Source of the DNA: AC-32 sp963821495 | GTDB lineage: Bacteria; Actinomycetota; Thermoleophilia; Gaiellales; Gaiellaceae | NCBI GenBank assembly: GCA_963821495.1 | Contig: CAWGEA010000001.1 | Span: forward strand, 248,001 to 312,000 | Direction of reading: 5' to 3' | DNA: 64,000 nt | Part shown: in pieces, positions 48,266 through 58,583 of the stretch | How positions within the stretch are numbered: the stretch's first letter is position 1 | Layout: every line of letters begins with the position of its first letter | Position numbers and translations under genes: made by a program | Notes under the pieces: model-generated | What the model saw: only the letters and a program-made list of their open reading frames with translations | Database searches by the model: none | Told to the model about the DNA's origin: nothing

Positions 48266-48553
48266 GTGGGCGAGCTGGACGGAGTCTGGGACGTCAGGCG
48301 GCTCGGAGGCTTGCTGCCGCCGATGCTCGTCGTGCGCAAGGTCGTCCACGGTGACACGGGCGAGACGAAGCTCGGCCCGCTCCCCGGCGCGCCGTTCGAT
48401 GTCGTCGGGCTCAGCCTGCGCTACCGCGGGCCCTTCCGCGGCTTCGTCGACGAGCTCGAGCCCGACGGCGACCGCTTCGTCGGCCGGGCGACGTTCCGCG
48501 GGCGCGTGTTCGGCCGCTTCGCGCTGGAACGAGCCTCGCTGCAGGCGAACTAA
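48266..48553 (+). CDS. Small beta-rich protein of unknown function
   Basis: This 95-residue ORF is started at GTG 48266 (MGELDGVWDVRRLGGLLPPM). It has LVVRKVVHGDTGETKLGPLPGAPFDVVG and repeating beta-strand patterns with Gly turns, ending FRGRVFGRFALERAS. This fits a small lipocalin-like or beta-barrel fold. No RBS is clear. It is divergent from the ligase and ends 10 bases before fabF. The family is unknown to me, though the sequence looks evolutionarily constrained. Confidence 0.65.
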   Translation: MGELDGVWDVRRLGGLLPPMLVVRKVVHGDTGETKLGPLPGAPFDVVGLSLRYRGPFRGFVDELEPDGDRFVGRATFRGRVFGRFALERASLQAN

Positions 48554-48563
48554 GCTCCACGCC

Positions 48564-49796
<1,233 letters not shown>

Positions 49797-49905
49797 GGGG
49801 AGGCCAGCCGGGGGCCGCCGTAGCCTTGTCCCAGCGGCCGTCAAGCGCTAAAGACACGTACGTCCCGGCCGATAGGACAAGAATCCGTTTGAAGAGGGGA
49901 CATTG

Positions 49906-52284
49906 ATGAAGTTGCACCCACTCGTGCGCCGTCTCGGCAGGAGGCGTGGCGTCGTCGTGGCGGCGGTCCTGGTCGCCGCGGTCGCGGCGGTCGAGGCGGG
50001 CGTCGTGGCCGCCGGCCCGGCTCCGCACGGCATCACCGTGAGACCGGACGGCCCCGTCCCGCGCGCGCCCGCCCCGGCGCCTGGCTCGGGCAAGCGGGTG
50101 ATCGTCGGCCACTCGTACGAGAACGCCGTCTCGCGGCCCGTTCGCGTGCTCGCGCGGACGGCGAGGCCGGTTTCCGGCTTCCGGGAGGCGAGCCCGAACC
50201 CGCGGCCGGTGTCACGGCACGCGGACGCGCTCGACACGGTGCGGCAGACGGAGCGCTTCGCGCCGAAGATGCCCGGCACGACCCTCAACTTCGACGGCAT
50301 CCCGTTCCCGGGCGTGGCGTGCAGCTGCGCGCCGCCCGACACGAACGGCGAGGTCGGCGCCACGCAGTACGTGCAGATCGTCAACCAGGGTTTCCAGGTG
50401 TTCAACAAGACCACCGGCGCCCCCCTGACGTCCGCCGTCGACATCGCCTCTCTCTGGCCCACGCCGCCCGGCGGCGTCTGCAAGACGGGCGGCTTCGGCG
50501 ATCCGGTCGTGATGTACGACCAGCTCGCGAACCGCTGGCTGCTCTCGCAGTTCGCCGGCACGACCGTGCCGACCGACGAGTGCATCGCGATCTCGAAGAC
50601 CAGCGACGCGACCGGCGAGTGGTACCTCTACGGCTTCAACCTCGGCACCGACTTCTTCGACTACCCGCACTTCGGCGTGTGGCCGGACGCGTACTACATG
50701 TCGATGAACGTCTTCGACTCCAGCGGCAACAGCTTCCTCGGGCCTCAGCCGTTCGCGTTCGACCGCGCGAAGATGCTGACCGGTGCGCCCGCGACGTTCG
50801 TGACGACGCGCGACCCGTCGGTCTTCGACTCGAACAACGACTCGATCCTCCCGGCCGACCTGGACGGCTCGACGCTGCCGCCCGCCGGCGCGCCCGAGCC
50901 GTTCCTGATGTCGGGCCCCTACAACTCGACGTGGTCGCTCTTCCGCTACCACGTCGACTTCGCCACGCCCGCCAACTCGACGTTCACGGTGGGCGGCACC
51001 CTCGTGCCCGCACCCTACACGGCGCTTTGCCTGGGCTTCTCCAACTGCGTGCCCCAAAAGGACACCGGAGCGAGCGACAACCTCGACGCCCTCGGCGACC
51101 GCGGCATGTTCCGGCTCGCGTACCGGAACCTCGGCGGCCACGAGGCGCTCGTCGGGAACATGTCCGTCGACTCGAGCGGCGTCGCAGGGATCCGCTGGTA
51201 CGAGCTCGACCATGCGACTTCGGGAACGCCGTCGTTCGTCCAGGAGAGCACCTACCAGCCCGACACGACCTGGCGCTGGATGGGCAGCGCGGCCATGGAC
51301 CGCGACGGCGACCTGGCGCTCGGCTTCAGTGCCTCGAGCGAGAGCATCAACCCGCAGATTCGCTACGCAGGTCGTTTGGCGGGCGACCCGGCGAACACGC
51401 TCGCCCAGGGCGAGGCGACGCTCTTCGCAGGCACCGGCAGCCAGCTGGGCACGAGCAACCGCTGGGGCGACTACAGCGACATGACGGTCGACCCCGTCGA
51501 CGACTGCACGTTCTGGTACACGCAGGAGTACTACGCGACCACGGCGTCCGCGGCGTGGCACACGCGGATCGGGAAGTTCAAGTACCCGACCTGCGGGCCG
51601 ACGTGGACGCTGGCGGCGGCGAGGGCCGGCAACGGCGTCGGCACGATCGCGTCGACCCCGGGCGGGATCAACTGCGGCGTCTCCTGCGCCGCGTCCTTTG
51701 CCGACGGGGCGAGTGTGACGCTCACGGCGGCGCCGGCGACGGGGTCGACCTTCAGCGGCTGGTCGGGCGCCTGCTCGGGAGCCGGCGCGTGCACCGTCAC
51801 CAGCCGGTCCGACAGGAGCGTGACCGCCACCTTCACGCTGCAGCCGCGCACGCTCACGGTGCGCAAGGCAGGCACGGGCACAGGGCGAATCACGAGCTTG
51901 CCCGCCGGCATCAACTGCCCGGGCACGTGCGCGTTCTCGTTCCTGTTCGGCGCCTCCGTGAAGCTGACCGCGAAGCCGTCTTCCCGCTCGATCTTCAGCG
52001 GCTGGAGCGGCGCGTGCCACGGCACTGCTGCGTGCACGTTGTCGATGACGGCGAGCACGACCACGACCGCGAGCTTCAAGGCCAAGTGCGTGGTCCCGAA
52101 GGTGATCGGGCTGACGCTGAGGAAGGCGAAGGCCAGGATCAGGAAGGCGCACTGCGCCGTCGGCAAGGTGACGAGGAAGGCGTCGGCCGCGCGCAAGAAG
52201 GGCCGGGTGCTCGCACAGAAGCCGAAGCCCGGCAAGAAGCTGACGCCCGGCGCCAGGGTCAACCTGACCGTCGGCAAGGGCTAG
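49906..52284 (+). CDS. Secreted propeller-like protein with B-repeats and C-terminal PASTA domain (copy 1)
   Basis: This 792-residue exported protein starts at ATG 49906 with a long Arg-rich signal/anchor (GVVVAAVLVAAVAAVEAGVV). A Cys-rich large domain (about 110-560; CSCAPPDTNGEVGATQYVQI, DPVVMYDQLANRWLLSQF, YQPDTTWRWMGSAAMDRDGD, WGDYSDMTVDPVDDCTFWYT) is propeller-like. Two InlB/B-repeat-type domains follow (GTIASTPGGINCGVSCAASF, FSGWSGACSG), then a PASTA domain (VVPKVIGLTLRKAKARIRKA). PASTA domains usually bind peptidoglycan fragments on Ser/Thr kinases; here no kinase is attached. A paralog follows in tandem. Confidence 0.8.
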   Translation: MKLHPLVRRLGRRRGVVVAAVLVAAVAAVEAGVVAAGPAPHGITVRPDGPVPRAPAPAPGSGKRVIVGHSYENAVSRPVRVLARTARPVSGFREASPNPRPVSRHADALDTVRQTERFAPKMPGTTLNFDGIPFPGVACSCAPPDTNGEVGATQYVQIVNQGFQVFNKTTGAPLTSAVDIASLWPTPPGGVCKTGGFGDPVVMYDQLANRWLLSQFAGTTVPTDECIAISKTSDATGEWYLYGFNLGTDFFDYPHFGVWPDAYYMSMNVFDSSGNSFLGPQPFAFDRAKMLTGAPATFVTTRDPSVFDSNNDSILPADLDGSTLPPAGAPEPFLMSGPYNSTWSLFRYHVDFATPANSTFTVGGTLVPAPYTALCLGFSNCVPQKDTGASDNLDALGDRGMFRLAYRNLGGHEALVGNMSVDSSGVAGIRWYELDHATSGTPSFVQESTYQPDTTWRWMGSAAMDRDGDLALGFSASSESINPQIRYAGRLAGDPANTLAQGEATLFAGTGSQLGTSNRWGDYSDMTVDPVDDCTFWYTQEYYATTASAAWHTRIGKFKYPTCGPTWTLAAARAGNGVGTIASTPGGINCGVSCAASFADGASVTLTAAPATGSTFSGWSGACSGAGACTVTSRSDRSVTATFTLQPRTLTVRKAGTGTGRITSLPAGINCPGTCAFSFLFGASVKLTAKPSSRSIFSGWSGACHGTAACTLSMTASTTTTASFKAKCVVPKVIGLTLRKAKARIRKAHCAVGKVTRKASAARKKGRVLAQKPKPGKKLTPGARVNLTVGKG

Positions 52285-52419
52285 GCCCGAGCTCGACGGG
52301 CCGCCCGGCTCCGCCGGTCCTGCTCGGCTCCCAGTCTTGAATTCGTCCGACCGACGGGTTAAGACCCTGCATACGGCCTTCCGGCCGAACTTGTCGTAAA
52401 GGGAGAGGGGAACCGGGCG

Positions 52420-55400
52420 ATGAAGGCTGTCGAGGGATGGTTTCGCGCGCTGGCACGTCGCCGCGCGCTCGTCGTCGTAGGCGTCTTCGCCGCGGTCGCG
52501 CTGTCGGTTGGAGCCGGCGTGGTGCTGGCGGGCGCATCGAGCGGCGGCATCGGCGTCCGCGTGAGCGGGCCGCTGCCGCGCGCGCCGATCGCGCTGGACG
52601 GCAAGAAGGTGATCGTCGGCCACTCGCTGAAGAACGACGTCTCGCCCGCTCTCCGGGCGATTCCGGCGAAGCCCCTCGGACCCGGCAGCGAGCTGGAAGC
52701 CAGCCCGAACCCGCGTGCGGTCTCCACGCACAGGAACGGGCTCGACACCGTCCGCCAGGCCAAGCAGTTCGCGCCGAACATGCCCGCCACGACCCTGAAC
52801 TTCGACGGAATCCTCTTCCCGGGCGTCGCGTGTAACTGCGCACCCCCCGACACGAACGGCGAGGTCGGCGCGACGCAGTACGTGCAGATGGTCAACGAGG
52901 GCTTCCAGGTCTTCAACAAGACGACCGGCGCGTCGGTGCTCGGCCCCGTCGGCATCACGACCGTCTGGACGGGGTTCGGCGGCGTCTGCGAGAACAACGG
53001 CGACGGCGACCCCGTCGTGCTTTACGACCAGCTCGCGAACCGCTGGCTGATCTCGCAGTTCGCCGGCTCGGGCGTGCCGACCGACGAGTGCATCGCGGTC
53101 TCGACGTCGAGCGACGCGACCGGGTCCTGGAACCGCTACGACTTCCACCTCGGGACGGACTTCTTCGACTATCCGCACCTGGGCGTGTGGCCGGACGCCT
53201 ACTACATGAGCATGAACGTGTTCAACTCGGCCGGAACCGCGTTCCTCGGTCCCCAGCCGTTCGCCTTCAACCGCGCGGCGATGCTCGCGGGCACCGCGGC
53301 GACGTTCGTCACCACCCGCGACCCCTCGGTCTTCAGCAGCTCGAACGACGCGCTGTTGCCGGCCGACCTCGACGGCTCGACGCTGCCCACCTCCGGCGCG
53401 CCGGAGCCGTTCCTGATGTCCGGCACCTCTTCGACCTGGAAGCTGTGGCGCTACCACGTCGACTTCGGGACGCCCGCCAACTCCACGTTCACCCTCGGGG
53501 GCAACCTGACGCCCGCGGCGTACACCGAGATCTGCCCGGCCACCCGCTCGTGCGTACCGCAGCTCGGCACGGCGACGGGCCTCGATGCGATCGGCGACCG
53601 CGGCATGTTCCGGCTCGCCTACCGGAAGTTCGGCGACGGCCACGAGGCGCTCGTCGGGAACCAGACGGTCTCCTCGAACTCCGTCGCCGGGATCCGCTGG
53701 TACGAGATCAACAACGCGACGTCGGGCACTCCCGCCTTCGCCCAGCAGAGCACCTACCAGCCCGACACGACCTGGCGCTGGATGGGCAGCGCGGCGATGG
53801 ACCGCGACGGCAACCTCGCGCTCGGCTTCAGCGCCTCGAGCTCGACGATCTACCCGCAGATCCGCTACGCCGGGCGCCTTGCCGGCGACCCGGCGAACAC
53901 GCTGGCCCAGGGCGAGGCCCACCTCCTCGACGGCACCGGCAGCCAGCAGGCCACCTCGAATCGCTGGGGCGACTACAGCGACCTGACCGTCGACCCCGTC
54001 GACGACTGCACGTTCTGGTACACGCAGGAGTACTACTCGGTGCCGAACAGCCAGTTCAACTGGCGCACCCGCATCGGGAACTTCAAGTTCCCGTCGTGCA
54101 ACAACTCGAACGCGTTCCTGTCGATCGGCAAGACCGCGGACGCGGCCTCCATCGATGCCGGCAGCCAGGCGGGCTTCACGGTCACCCTCGCCAACTCGGG
54201 CGCCCAGACGGCGAACGGGATCGCGATCTCGGACAACCTGCCCTCCGGCACCGACGTGGACTGGTCGCTCGACGTCGGCGGCTCGAGCGCCGGCTGGCAG
54301 GTCAACGGCTCGCCGCCGAACGAGACGCTCGTCTACACGCAGACGTCGCTCGCGGCAGGCGCCGGCACGCACGTCCACGTGGTCACGGGTACTACCGGTA
54401 GCACGTGCGAGGCGACGCTCTCGAACACGGCGTCGTTCACGAGCACGAACGGCGGTTCCGGCAACGCATCGGCCTCGGTGCAGGTGCTGGGGCCGCTGAC
54501 CACCGCGTTCGGCCAGAACTTCGACGCCGTCACGGCCCCGGCCCTGCCGGCCGGCTGGACCGCGGCGAACGCGGCCGGCGCGGCACCCCTGTGGGTGACG
54601 TCGAGCTCGGGCACGCCGACTCCCGTCGCGGACTCGGCGCCGAACGCGGCCTTCGTCGACGACCCGGCGGCGGTCAGCGACAAGCGGCTCGACTCGCCGA
54701 CGATCGCCGTGCCCTCAGGCGCGTCGGTGCTGACCTTCCGGCAGAACCGCAACCTGGAGAGCGGCTACGACGGCGGGGTCCTCGAGATCTCGATCGACGG
54801 CGGCGCCTTCCAGGACATCATCGCGGCCGGCGGCAGCTTCGCGGCCGGCGGCTACGACGCGACGATCAGCTCGTCGTTCGGCAGCCCGATCGCGGGCCGG
54901 CAGGCCTGGAGCGGGAGCACGGGCAACGCCTTCGTCACGACGACCGTGAGCCTGCCCGCGGCAGCGGCCGGCCACAACGCCGTGCTGCGCTGGCGGATGG
55001 GGAGCGACTCGTCGGTTGCAGGCAGCGGCTGGCGGATCGACAGCATCACGATCACCTCCCGGACGTGCGGCGCACCGCCGCCACCGCCACCCCCGCCGCC
55101 GCCACCACCCCCACCACCGCCGCCTCCGCCGCCACCTCCGCCTCCGCCTCCGCCACCCCCGCCTCCTTTGACGTGGACGCTGACGGTCACCAAGACGGGG
55201 CCCGGGACGGGCACGGTCACGAGCTCGCCGGCCGGCATCAACTGCGGCCCGACGTGCGTGGCCACGTTCACGAACGGCACCACGGTGACGTTGACGGCGA
55301 CGCCGACGGGCAGGTCACGGTTCGGCGGCTGGTCGGGCGACTGCACCGGCACCGGCGCGTGCGTGCTGTCGATGACGGCGACTCATTCCGTCACGGCGAG

Positions 55401-55635
55401 GTTCAACAGGCGGTCGACGGCGGCTGCCTGCACCGTCCCGAACGTCGTCGGGATGACCGTCGGCAAGGCGAGGTCGAAGCTCGCCAGAGCCCACTGCGGG
55501 GTCGGGTCCGTCACGCGGAAGGCCTCGGCGGCGGGCAAGAAGGGCAAGGTGCTCTCGCAGACGCCGCGCGCGGGCAAGAAGCTGAGAAACGGCGCGAGGA
55601 TCAACCTGGCCGTCGGCAAGGGGCCGAAGAAGTAG
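52420..55635 (+). CDS. Secreted propeller-like protein with DUF11, polyproline, B-repeat and PASTA domains (copy 2)
   Basis: This 1071-residue paralog of the preceding gene starts at ATG 52420 behind GGGAGAGGGG. The N-terminal half is very close to copy 1 (DTNGEVGATQYVQMVNEGFQ; NTLAQGEAHLLDGTGSQ). It then adds a DUF11/adhesin-like repeat (AGFTVTLANSGAQTANGIAI), a jelly-roll domain (FGQNFDAVTAPALPAGW), a 31-proline linker (about residues 886-916), one B-repeat (SSPAGINCGPTCVATFTNG) and a PASTA domain (TVPNVVGMTVGKARSKLARA). It looks like a long wall-spanning surface protein. PASTA may hold it to peptidoglycan; this is inference. Confidence 0.8.
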   Translation: MKAVEGWFRALARRRALVVVGVFAAVALSVGAGVVLAGASSGGIGVRVSGPLPRAPIALDGKKVIVGHSLKNDVSPALRAIPAKPLGPGSELEASPNPRAVSTHRNGLDTVRQAKQFAPNMPATTLNFDGILFPGVACNCAPPDTNGEVGATQYVQMVNEGFQVFNKTTGASVLGPVGITTVWTGFGGVCENNGDGDPVVLYDQLANRWLISQFAGSGVPTDECIAVSTSSDATGSWNRYDFHLGTDFFDYPHLGVWPDAYYMSMNVFNSAGTAFLGPQPFAFNRAAMLAGTAATFVTTRDPSVFSSSNDALLPADLDGSTLPTSGAPEPFLMSGTSSTWKLWRYHVDFGTPANSTFTLGGNLTPAAYTEICPATRSCVPQLGTATGLDAIGDRGMFRLAYRKFGDGHEALVGNQTVSSNSVAGIRWYEINNATSGTPAFAQQSTYQPDTTWRWMGSAAMDRDGNLALGFSASSSTIYPQIRYAGRLAGDPANTLAQGEAHLLDGTGSQQATSNRWGDYSDLTVDPVDDCTFWYTQEYYSVPNSQFNWRTRIGNFKFPSCNNSNAFLSIGKTADAASIDAGSQAGFTVTLANSGAQTANGIAISDNLPSGTDVDWSLDVGGSSAGWQVNGSPPNETLVYTQTSLAAGAGTHVHVVTGTTGSTCEATLSNTASFTSTNGGSGNASASVQVLGPLTTAFGQNFDAVTAPALPAGWTAANAAGAAPLWVTSSSGTPTPVADSAPNAAFVDDPAAVSDKRLDSPTIAVPSGASVLTFRQNRNLESGYDGGVLEISIDGGAFQDIIAAGGSFAAGGYDATISSSFGSPIAGRQAWSGSTGNAFVTTTVSLPAAAAGHNAVLRWRMGSDSSVAGSGWRIDSITITSRTCGAPPPPPPPPPPPPPPPPPPPPPPPPPPPPPPPLTWTLTVTKTGPGTGTVTSSPAGINCGPTCVATFTNGTTVTLTATPTGRSRFGGWSGDCTGTGACVLSMTATHSVTARFNRRSTAAACTVPNVVGMTVGKARSKLARAHCGVGSVTRKASAAGKKGKVLSQTPRAGKKLRNGARINLAVGKGPKK
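55075..55167 (+). repeat. 31-codon polyproline tract
   Basis: Thirty-one consecutive proline codons (CCG, CCA, CCC and CCT mixed) make an uninterrupted tract inside copy 2 of the tandem surface protein genes. The codon mix argues that it is not a recent simple-repeat artefact. It would form a stiff polyproline helix and would require EF-P for translation. Confidence 0.95.
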
Positions 55636-55651
55636 CAGGGACTGGTTCTCG

Positions 55652-56302
55652 CTAGCGGGGCTCGACCGCCTCGGCGGTCAGCTCCGCCAGCGAGCCCAGC
55701 ACGACGTCCGCAGCGGCGAGCGCGTCCGCGCCCGGCGGGAAGTGGCGGTTCGGGATCGCGAGCACACGTAACCCTGCGGCCTTCGCGGCGAGGATGCCGC
55801 TGTGTGAGTCCTCGACCGCGGCGGCGCGAGTCGGGTCGACGCCCAGTCGCCGCGCGGTCTCGAGGTAGACGTCGGGCGCCGGCTTGCCGCGCGCCACCTC
55901 CTCGGAGGAGACGGTGACCGCGAAGTGCCGCTGCACGCCGAGCAGCTCGAGCACGAGGTCGATCAGCTCGCGGTTGGACGACGAAGCGAGCCCGAGCGGC
56001 CAGCGGGCGGCGAGGCGCTCGACTGCCTCCCTCGCGCCGGGGATGACGGGCAGCTCCTCGCGGTAGAGCGCGGTCAGGCGCTCGACGACCTCCCGGCTGA
56101 TCTCGCCGGGCGGCTCCGGGAGGCCGATCGTCTCGTGCATGTAGCGAGACCACTCCGTCGAGCTCATGCCCATCATGTCCCGCTGCGCGCGGTCGTGCCA
56201 GCGACCGCCGCGCTCGCGGGCGAGCTCCTCGCGCGCCTGGTCCCACACCTGTTCGGAGTCGAGCAGGACGCCGTCCAGGTCGAAGACGACGGCGTCGATC
56301 AC
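55652..56302 (-). CDS. HAD-superfamily phosphatase (beta-phosphoglucomutase-like)
   Basis: This 216-residue enzyme starts at GTG 56302. HAD motifs are complete: DAVVFDLDGVLLDSE (nucleophile and acid Asp), LASSSNRELID (Thr/Ser), KPAPDVYLETARRLG (Lys) and AAAVEDSHSGILAAKAAG (acidic pair). The helical cap after motif I fits subfamily IA phosphatases and phosphoglucomutases. The substrate is unknown. Its start overlaps the stop of the flavin reductase gene (GTGA). Confidence 0.9.
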   Translation of the reverse strand: MIDAVVFDLDGVLLDSEQVWDQAREELARERGGRWHDRAQRDMMGMSSTEWSRYMHETIGLPEPPGEISREVVERLTALYREELPVIPGAREAVERLAARWPLGLASSSNRELIDLVLELLGVQRHFAVTVSSEEVARGKPAPDVYLETARRLGVDPTRAAAVEDSHSGILAAKAAGLRVLAIPNRHFPPGADALAAADVVLGSLAELTAEAVEPR

Positions 56303-56772
56303 AGCGCCGCGTAGGCCTGGCCGTGGAAGACGAGCGGGCGCACGTCGGGCGGCCCGGGCTCGGCGGCCTCGACCCCGGCGACGAAGAAGGTGTGGTCGCC
56401 GGTATGGTGCTCGGCGTCGAGACGGCAGTGCAGCCACGCAGCGGCGCCTTCGAGCTGCGGCGGCCCGGGGGCGGGGCGGACGGCGATGCCCTCCCAGAGC
56501 GCGATCGGCGGCACCCCGCGCGCGAAGTGCTGTGCGAGGTGCTCCTGCCCCGCGGCGAGCACGCTGACCGCGAGCTCGCCCGCGTCGCGCAGCAGCTCGT
56601 GCAGCGCCGCGTCGCGGCGGATCGCGAACCCGACGAGCGCCGGCTCGAGCGAGAGCGACACCAACGAGGCGACGGTCAACCCGACCCGCTGACCCTCGAG
56701 CTCGACGGTGACGACCGCGACCGAGGACGGTACCCGCCGCATCACCGTCCGCAGCTCGTCGCCGCTCACCAC
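56299..56772 (-). CDS. Flavin reductase-like FMN-binding protein
   Basis: This approximately 157-residue split-barrel protein contains VMRRVPSSVAVVTVELEGQRVGLTVASLVSLSLEPALVGFAI and DHTFFVAGVEAAEPG, the pattern of flavin reductases that feed two-component monooxygenases. GTG codons at 56796, 56772 and 56769 are all possible starts; I chose 56772. It is upstream of and coupled to the HAD gene. No partner monooxygenase is nearby. Confidence 0.85.
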   Translation of the reverse strand: MVSGDELRTVMRRVPSSVAVVTVELEGQRVGLTVASLVSLSLEPALVGFAIRRDAALHELLRDAGELAVSVLAAGQEHLAQHFARGVPPIALWEGIAVRPAPGPPQLEGAAAWLHCRLDAEHHTGDHTFFVAGVEAAEPGPPDVRPLVFHGQAYAAL

Positions 56773-56812
56773 GCGCCGATCATACGAAGCGCGCACCGCG
56801 GGCCCGGTCGCG

Positions 56813-57439
56813 CTACTGCGTCGTCGGCACCGCGCTCGGCTCGTCGCTGCGCGCCCTGAGCACAGCGACGACAGCGATCGCGAGGAACCCGAGCGCTGCG
56901 ACCCGCGGAGCGACGACGGCGACCACCGTCACGCCGACGTAGAACGCGATGTTCGGCGAGGTTGCAACGAGGATCGCCCGCACCTCGTCGTCGGTCACCT
57001 CCGGCTCCAGGAGCGCACGGTCGGCCGCGGCCGCGCCCCACAGCGCGCCGAAGAGCGAGGAGATGGCGAGCAGGCAGACGCCGTAGAAGACCACCGCCGC
57101 TCGCTCGGCGCTTGGGCTGTGGAACGCCTCTGCGACGAGACGCGTGGGATACGGCAGGAAGGAGACCGCCATCAGCAGGAGCAGGTTGATCCGCATCACC
57201 GCGCCGTTCGCGTAGCGCAGCCGCCGAAAGACGCTGTGGTGGGCGAGCCAGATCCCGCCGATCGTCAGGAAGCTCGTCGCGAAGCCGAGGTACGCGGGCC
57301 ATTCGTGGACGATGCCTGCCCAGAGGTTGTGGAACTCCGTCGGCGGCACCCGGATGTCCAGCACGAGCAGCGTGATCGCGATTGCGAACACGCCGTCGCT
57401 GAACGCCTCCACGCGGCCGGTTTCCCAGCGCCCACCCAC
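56813..57439 (-). CDS. TMEM175-family potassium channel-like protein (DUF1211)
   Basis: This 208-residue membrane protein has the family signature FSDGVFAIAITLLVLDI (residues about 13-29) in the first helix, which lines the pore in bacterial TMEM175 channels. Further markers are TSFLTIGGIWLAHHSVFRRL and NLLLLMAVSFLPYPTRL. About six hydrophobic helices fit a single-repeat bacterial subunit that would form a tetramer. It starts at GTG 57439. A role in K+ permeation is inferred from the family. Confidence 0.87.
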   Translation of the reverse strand: MGGRWETGRVEAFSDGVFAIAITLLVLDIRVPPTEFHNLWAGIVHEWPAYLGFATSFLTIGGIWLAHHSVFRRLRYANGAVMRINLLLLMAVSFLPYPTRLVAEAFHSPSAERAAVVFYGVCLLAISSLFGALWGAAAADRALLEPEVTDDEVRAILVATSPNIAFYVGVTVVAVVAPRVAALGFLAIAVVAVLRARSDEPSAVPTTQ

Positions 57440-57509
57440 GGAGACGACTTCGACCTCCGGCGAGCGGGTCCTACGCCCGAACCGACCGGCTGCTAGCCGA
57501 GCGCGTCCG

Positions 57510-58481
57510 CTAGTCGTGCGAGCACTTGCGGTAGCCGGCGCGGATCGCGTCGCGCTCGGCGTTCATCGCGCTCTCGAGCGCCACGTCGGACGGGTTGCCG
57601 CGGTCGTACGGGTGCAGCCCCGGCCCCTGCCACGTCACGTCGGGCGTGACGCCGGGTCCCGCGGCGGTGAGCCGGTACTGCTCGCCGACACCGGTCGGGC
57701 GCTTCCGGTTGGGAGTCCAGCGCGGGTGCGCGTAGCCGCCGACCCACGGGTTCCGCCGGTAGAAGCCGTAGCAGAACATCCCGGGCGGCCCGTGCGAGAC
57801 GAAGGAGTTCTCGCGCAGCCAGCCCTTGCCGTACAGGGAGTTGTACGTGTCGAGGAAGAGCAGCCGGCCGTAGTTGTCGGTGGGCGCGCCGACGCTCGTC
57901 GTGCCGAAGCCGCGGACGCCCTGGCCGTTGTAGGTGTACTGGCCGAAGACCTCCTGGAAGCGGCCGCCGTAGATCCAGTCGGTGTAGACGTCGAGCTTCG
58001 CCAGCGGCCCCGTCCAGTGCGCCAGGTGCAGCCACCAGGTCTTCTGCTGGGCGAGCCAGGGCGCGAGGCCGAGGTCCGGGAGCGCCGTCTGCCAGCTCTG
58101 CAGCGCCCAGTACGAGCCGTTCGGCGCCTTGCAGGCGGTCACCATCCAGGGCAGCTGCGGACCGTCGTAAGCCCTGCACCTGTTCTTGAAGTGCTTCCAC
58201 GTCAGCCGGCGGTGCTTCCAGCCGCCGGAGTAGTCGAGCTTGAACTCGACCTGGCGAACCCTCGGGCTCGCCGGCCGCGGGCGCGCGTTCACGGCGCCCC
58301 AGGCGAGCAGGTGCGTGACCCTGCCTCGCGCCGAGTAGGTGACCATCGCGGTCCCCTTGGAGTTGACGGCGAGCTTGATGTGGGAGGCGTTGCGCGCGAT
58401 CAGCTGCGACGCGCCGGCGCTGCCGGCGAGCGAGAGCGCAGCGACGGACGCGCACGCGAGGGCGACGAGACGAGCACGCAC
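57510..58481 (-). CDS. Secreted protein of unknown function, Trp/Tyr-rich
   Basis: This approximately 323-residue exported protein starts best at GTG 58481, 7 bases after GGAGGGG. The signal peptide (RARLVALACASVAALSLAGSAGA) has a clear cleavage region. The mature part is rich in Trp, Tyr and Gly (YWALQSWQTALPDLGLAPWL, DWIYGGRFQEVFGQYTYNGQ, GPPGMFCYGFYRRNPWVGGY) and has a few Cys, and ends in YRKCSHD. The aromatic content suggests a carbohydrate- or wall-binding beta-structure. No family is recognised. Confidence 0.72.
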   Translation of the reverse strand: MRARLVALACASVAALSLAGSAGASQLIARNASHIKLAVNSKGTAMVTYSARGRVTHLLAWGAVNARPRPASPRVRQVEFKLDYSGGWKHRRLTWKHFKNRCRAYDGPQLPWMVTACKAPNGSYWALQSWQTALPDLGLAPWLAQQKTWWLHLAHWTGPLAKLDVYTDWIYGGRFQEVFGQYTYNGQGVRGFGTTSVGAPTDNYGRLLFLDTYNSLYGKGWLRENSFVSHGPPGMFCYGFYRRNPWVGGYAHPRWTPNRKRPTGVGEQYRLTAAGPGVTPDVTWQGPGLHPYDRGNPSDVALESAMNAERDAIRAGYRKCSHD

Positions 58482-58583
58482 GGGGACCCCTCCTGGAAAC
58501 ACCAGCCGCATGTGACGGTAATCGGATCTCGCCGCACCGCGCTCAAGCGCGCTGCGTGCCTCGTTCGGGTGAGTTAGCCCTCC

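Noticed and set aside
50212..54378. Minus-strand 1388-codon open frame under the tandem PASTA genes
   Set aside because: Pure Arg/Val/Gly low-complexity translation; both plus-strand paralogs have matching conserved sequence, so the minus frame is an antisense by-product.
57312..58577. Plus-strand 421-codon open frame opposite the secreted Trp/Tyr-rich protein and TMEM175-like genes
   Set aside because: Composition is Arg/Ala/Val-rich without domains; the opposite strand has a signal peptide, RBS and conserved motifs. Long antisense frames are expected at this GC content.
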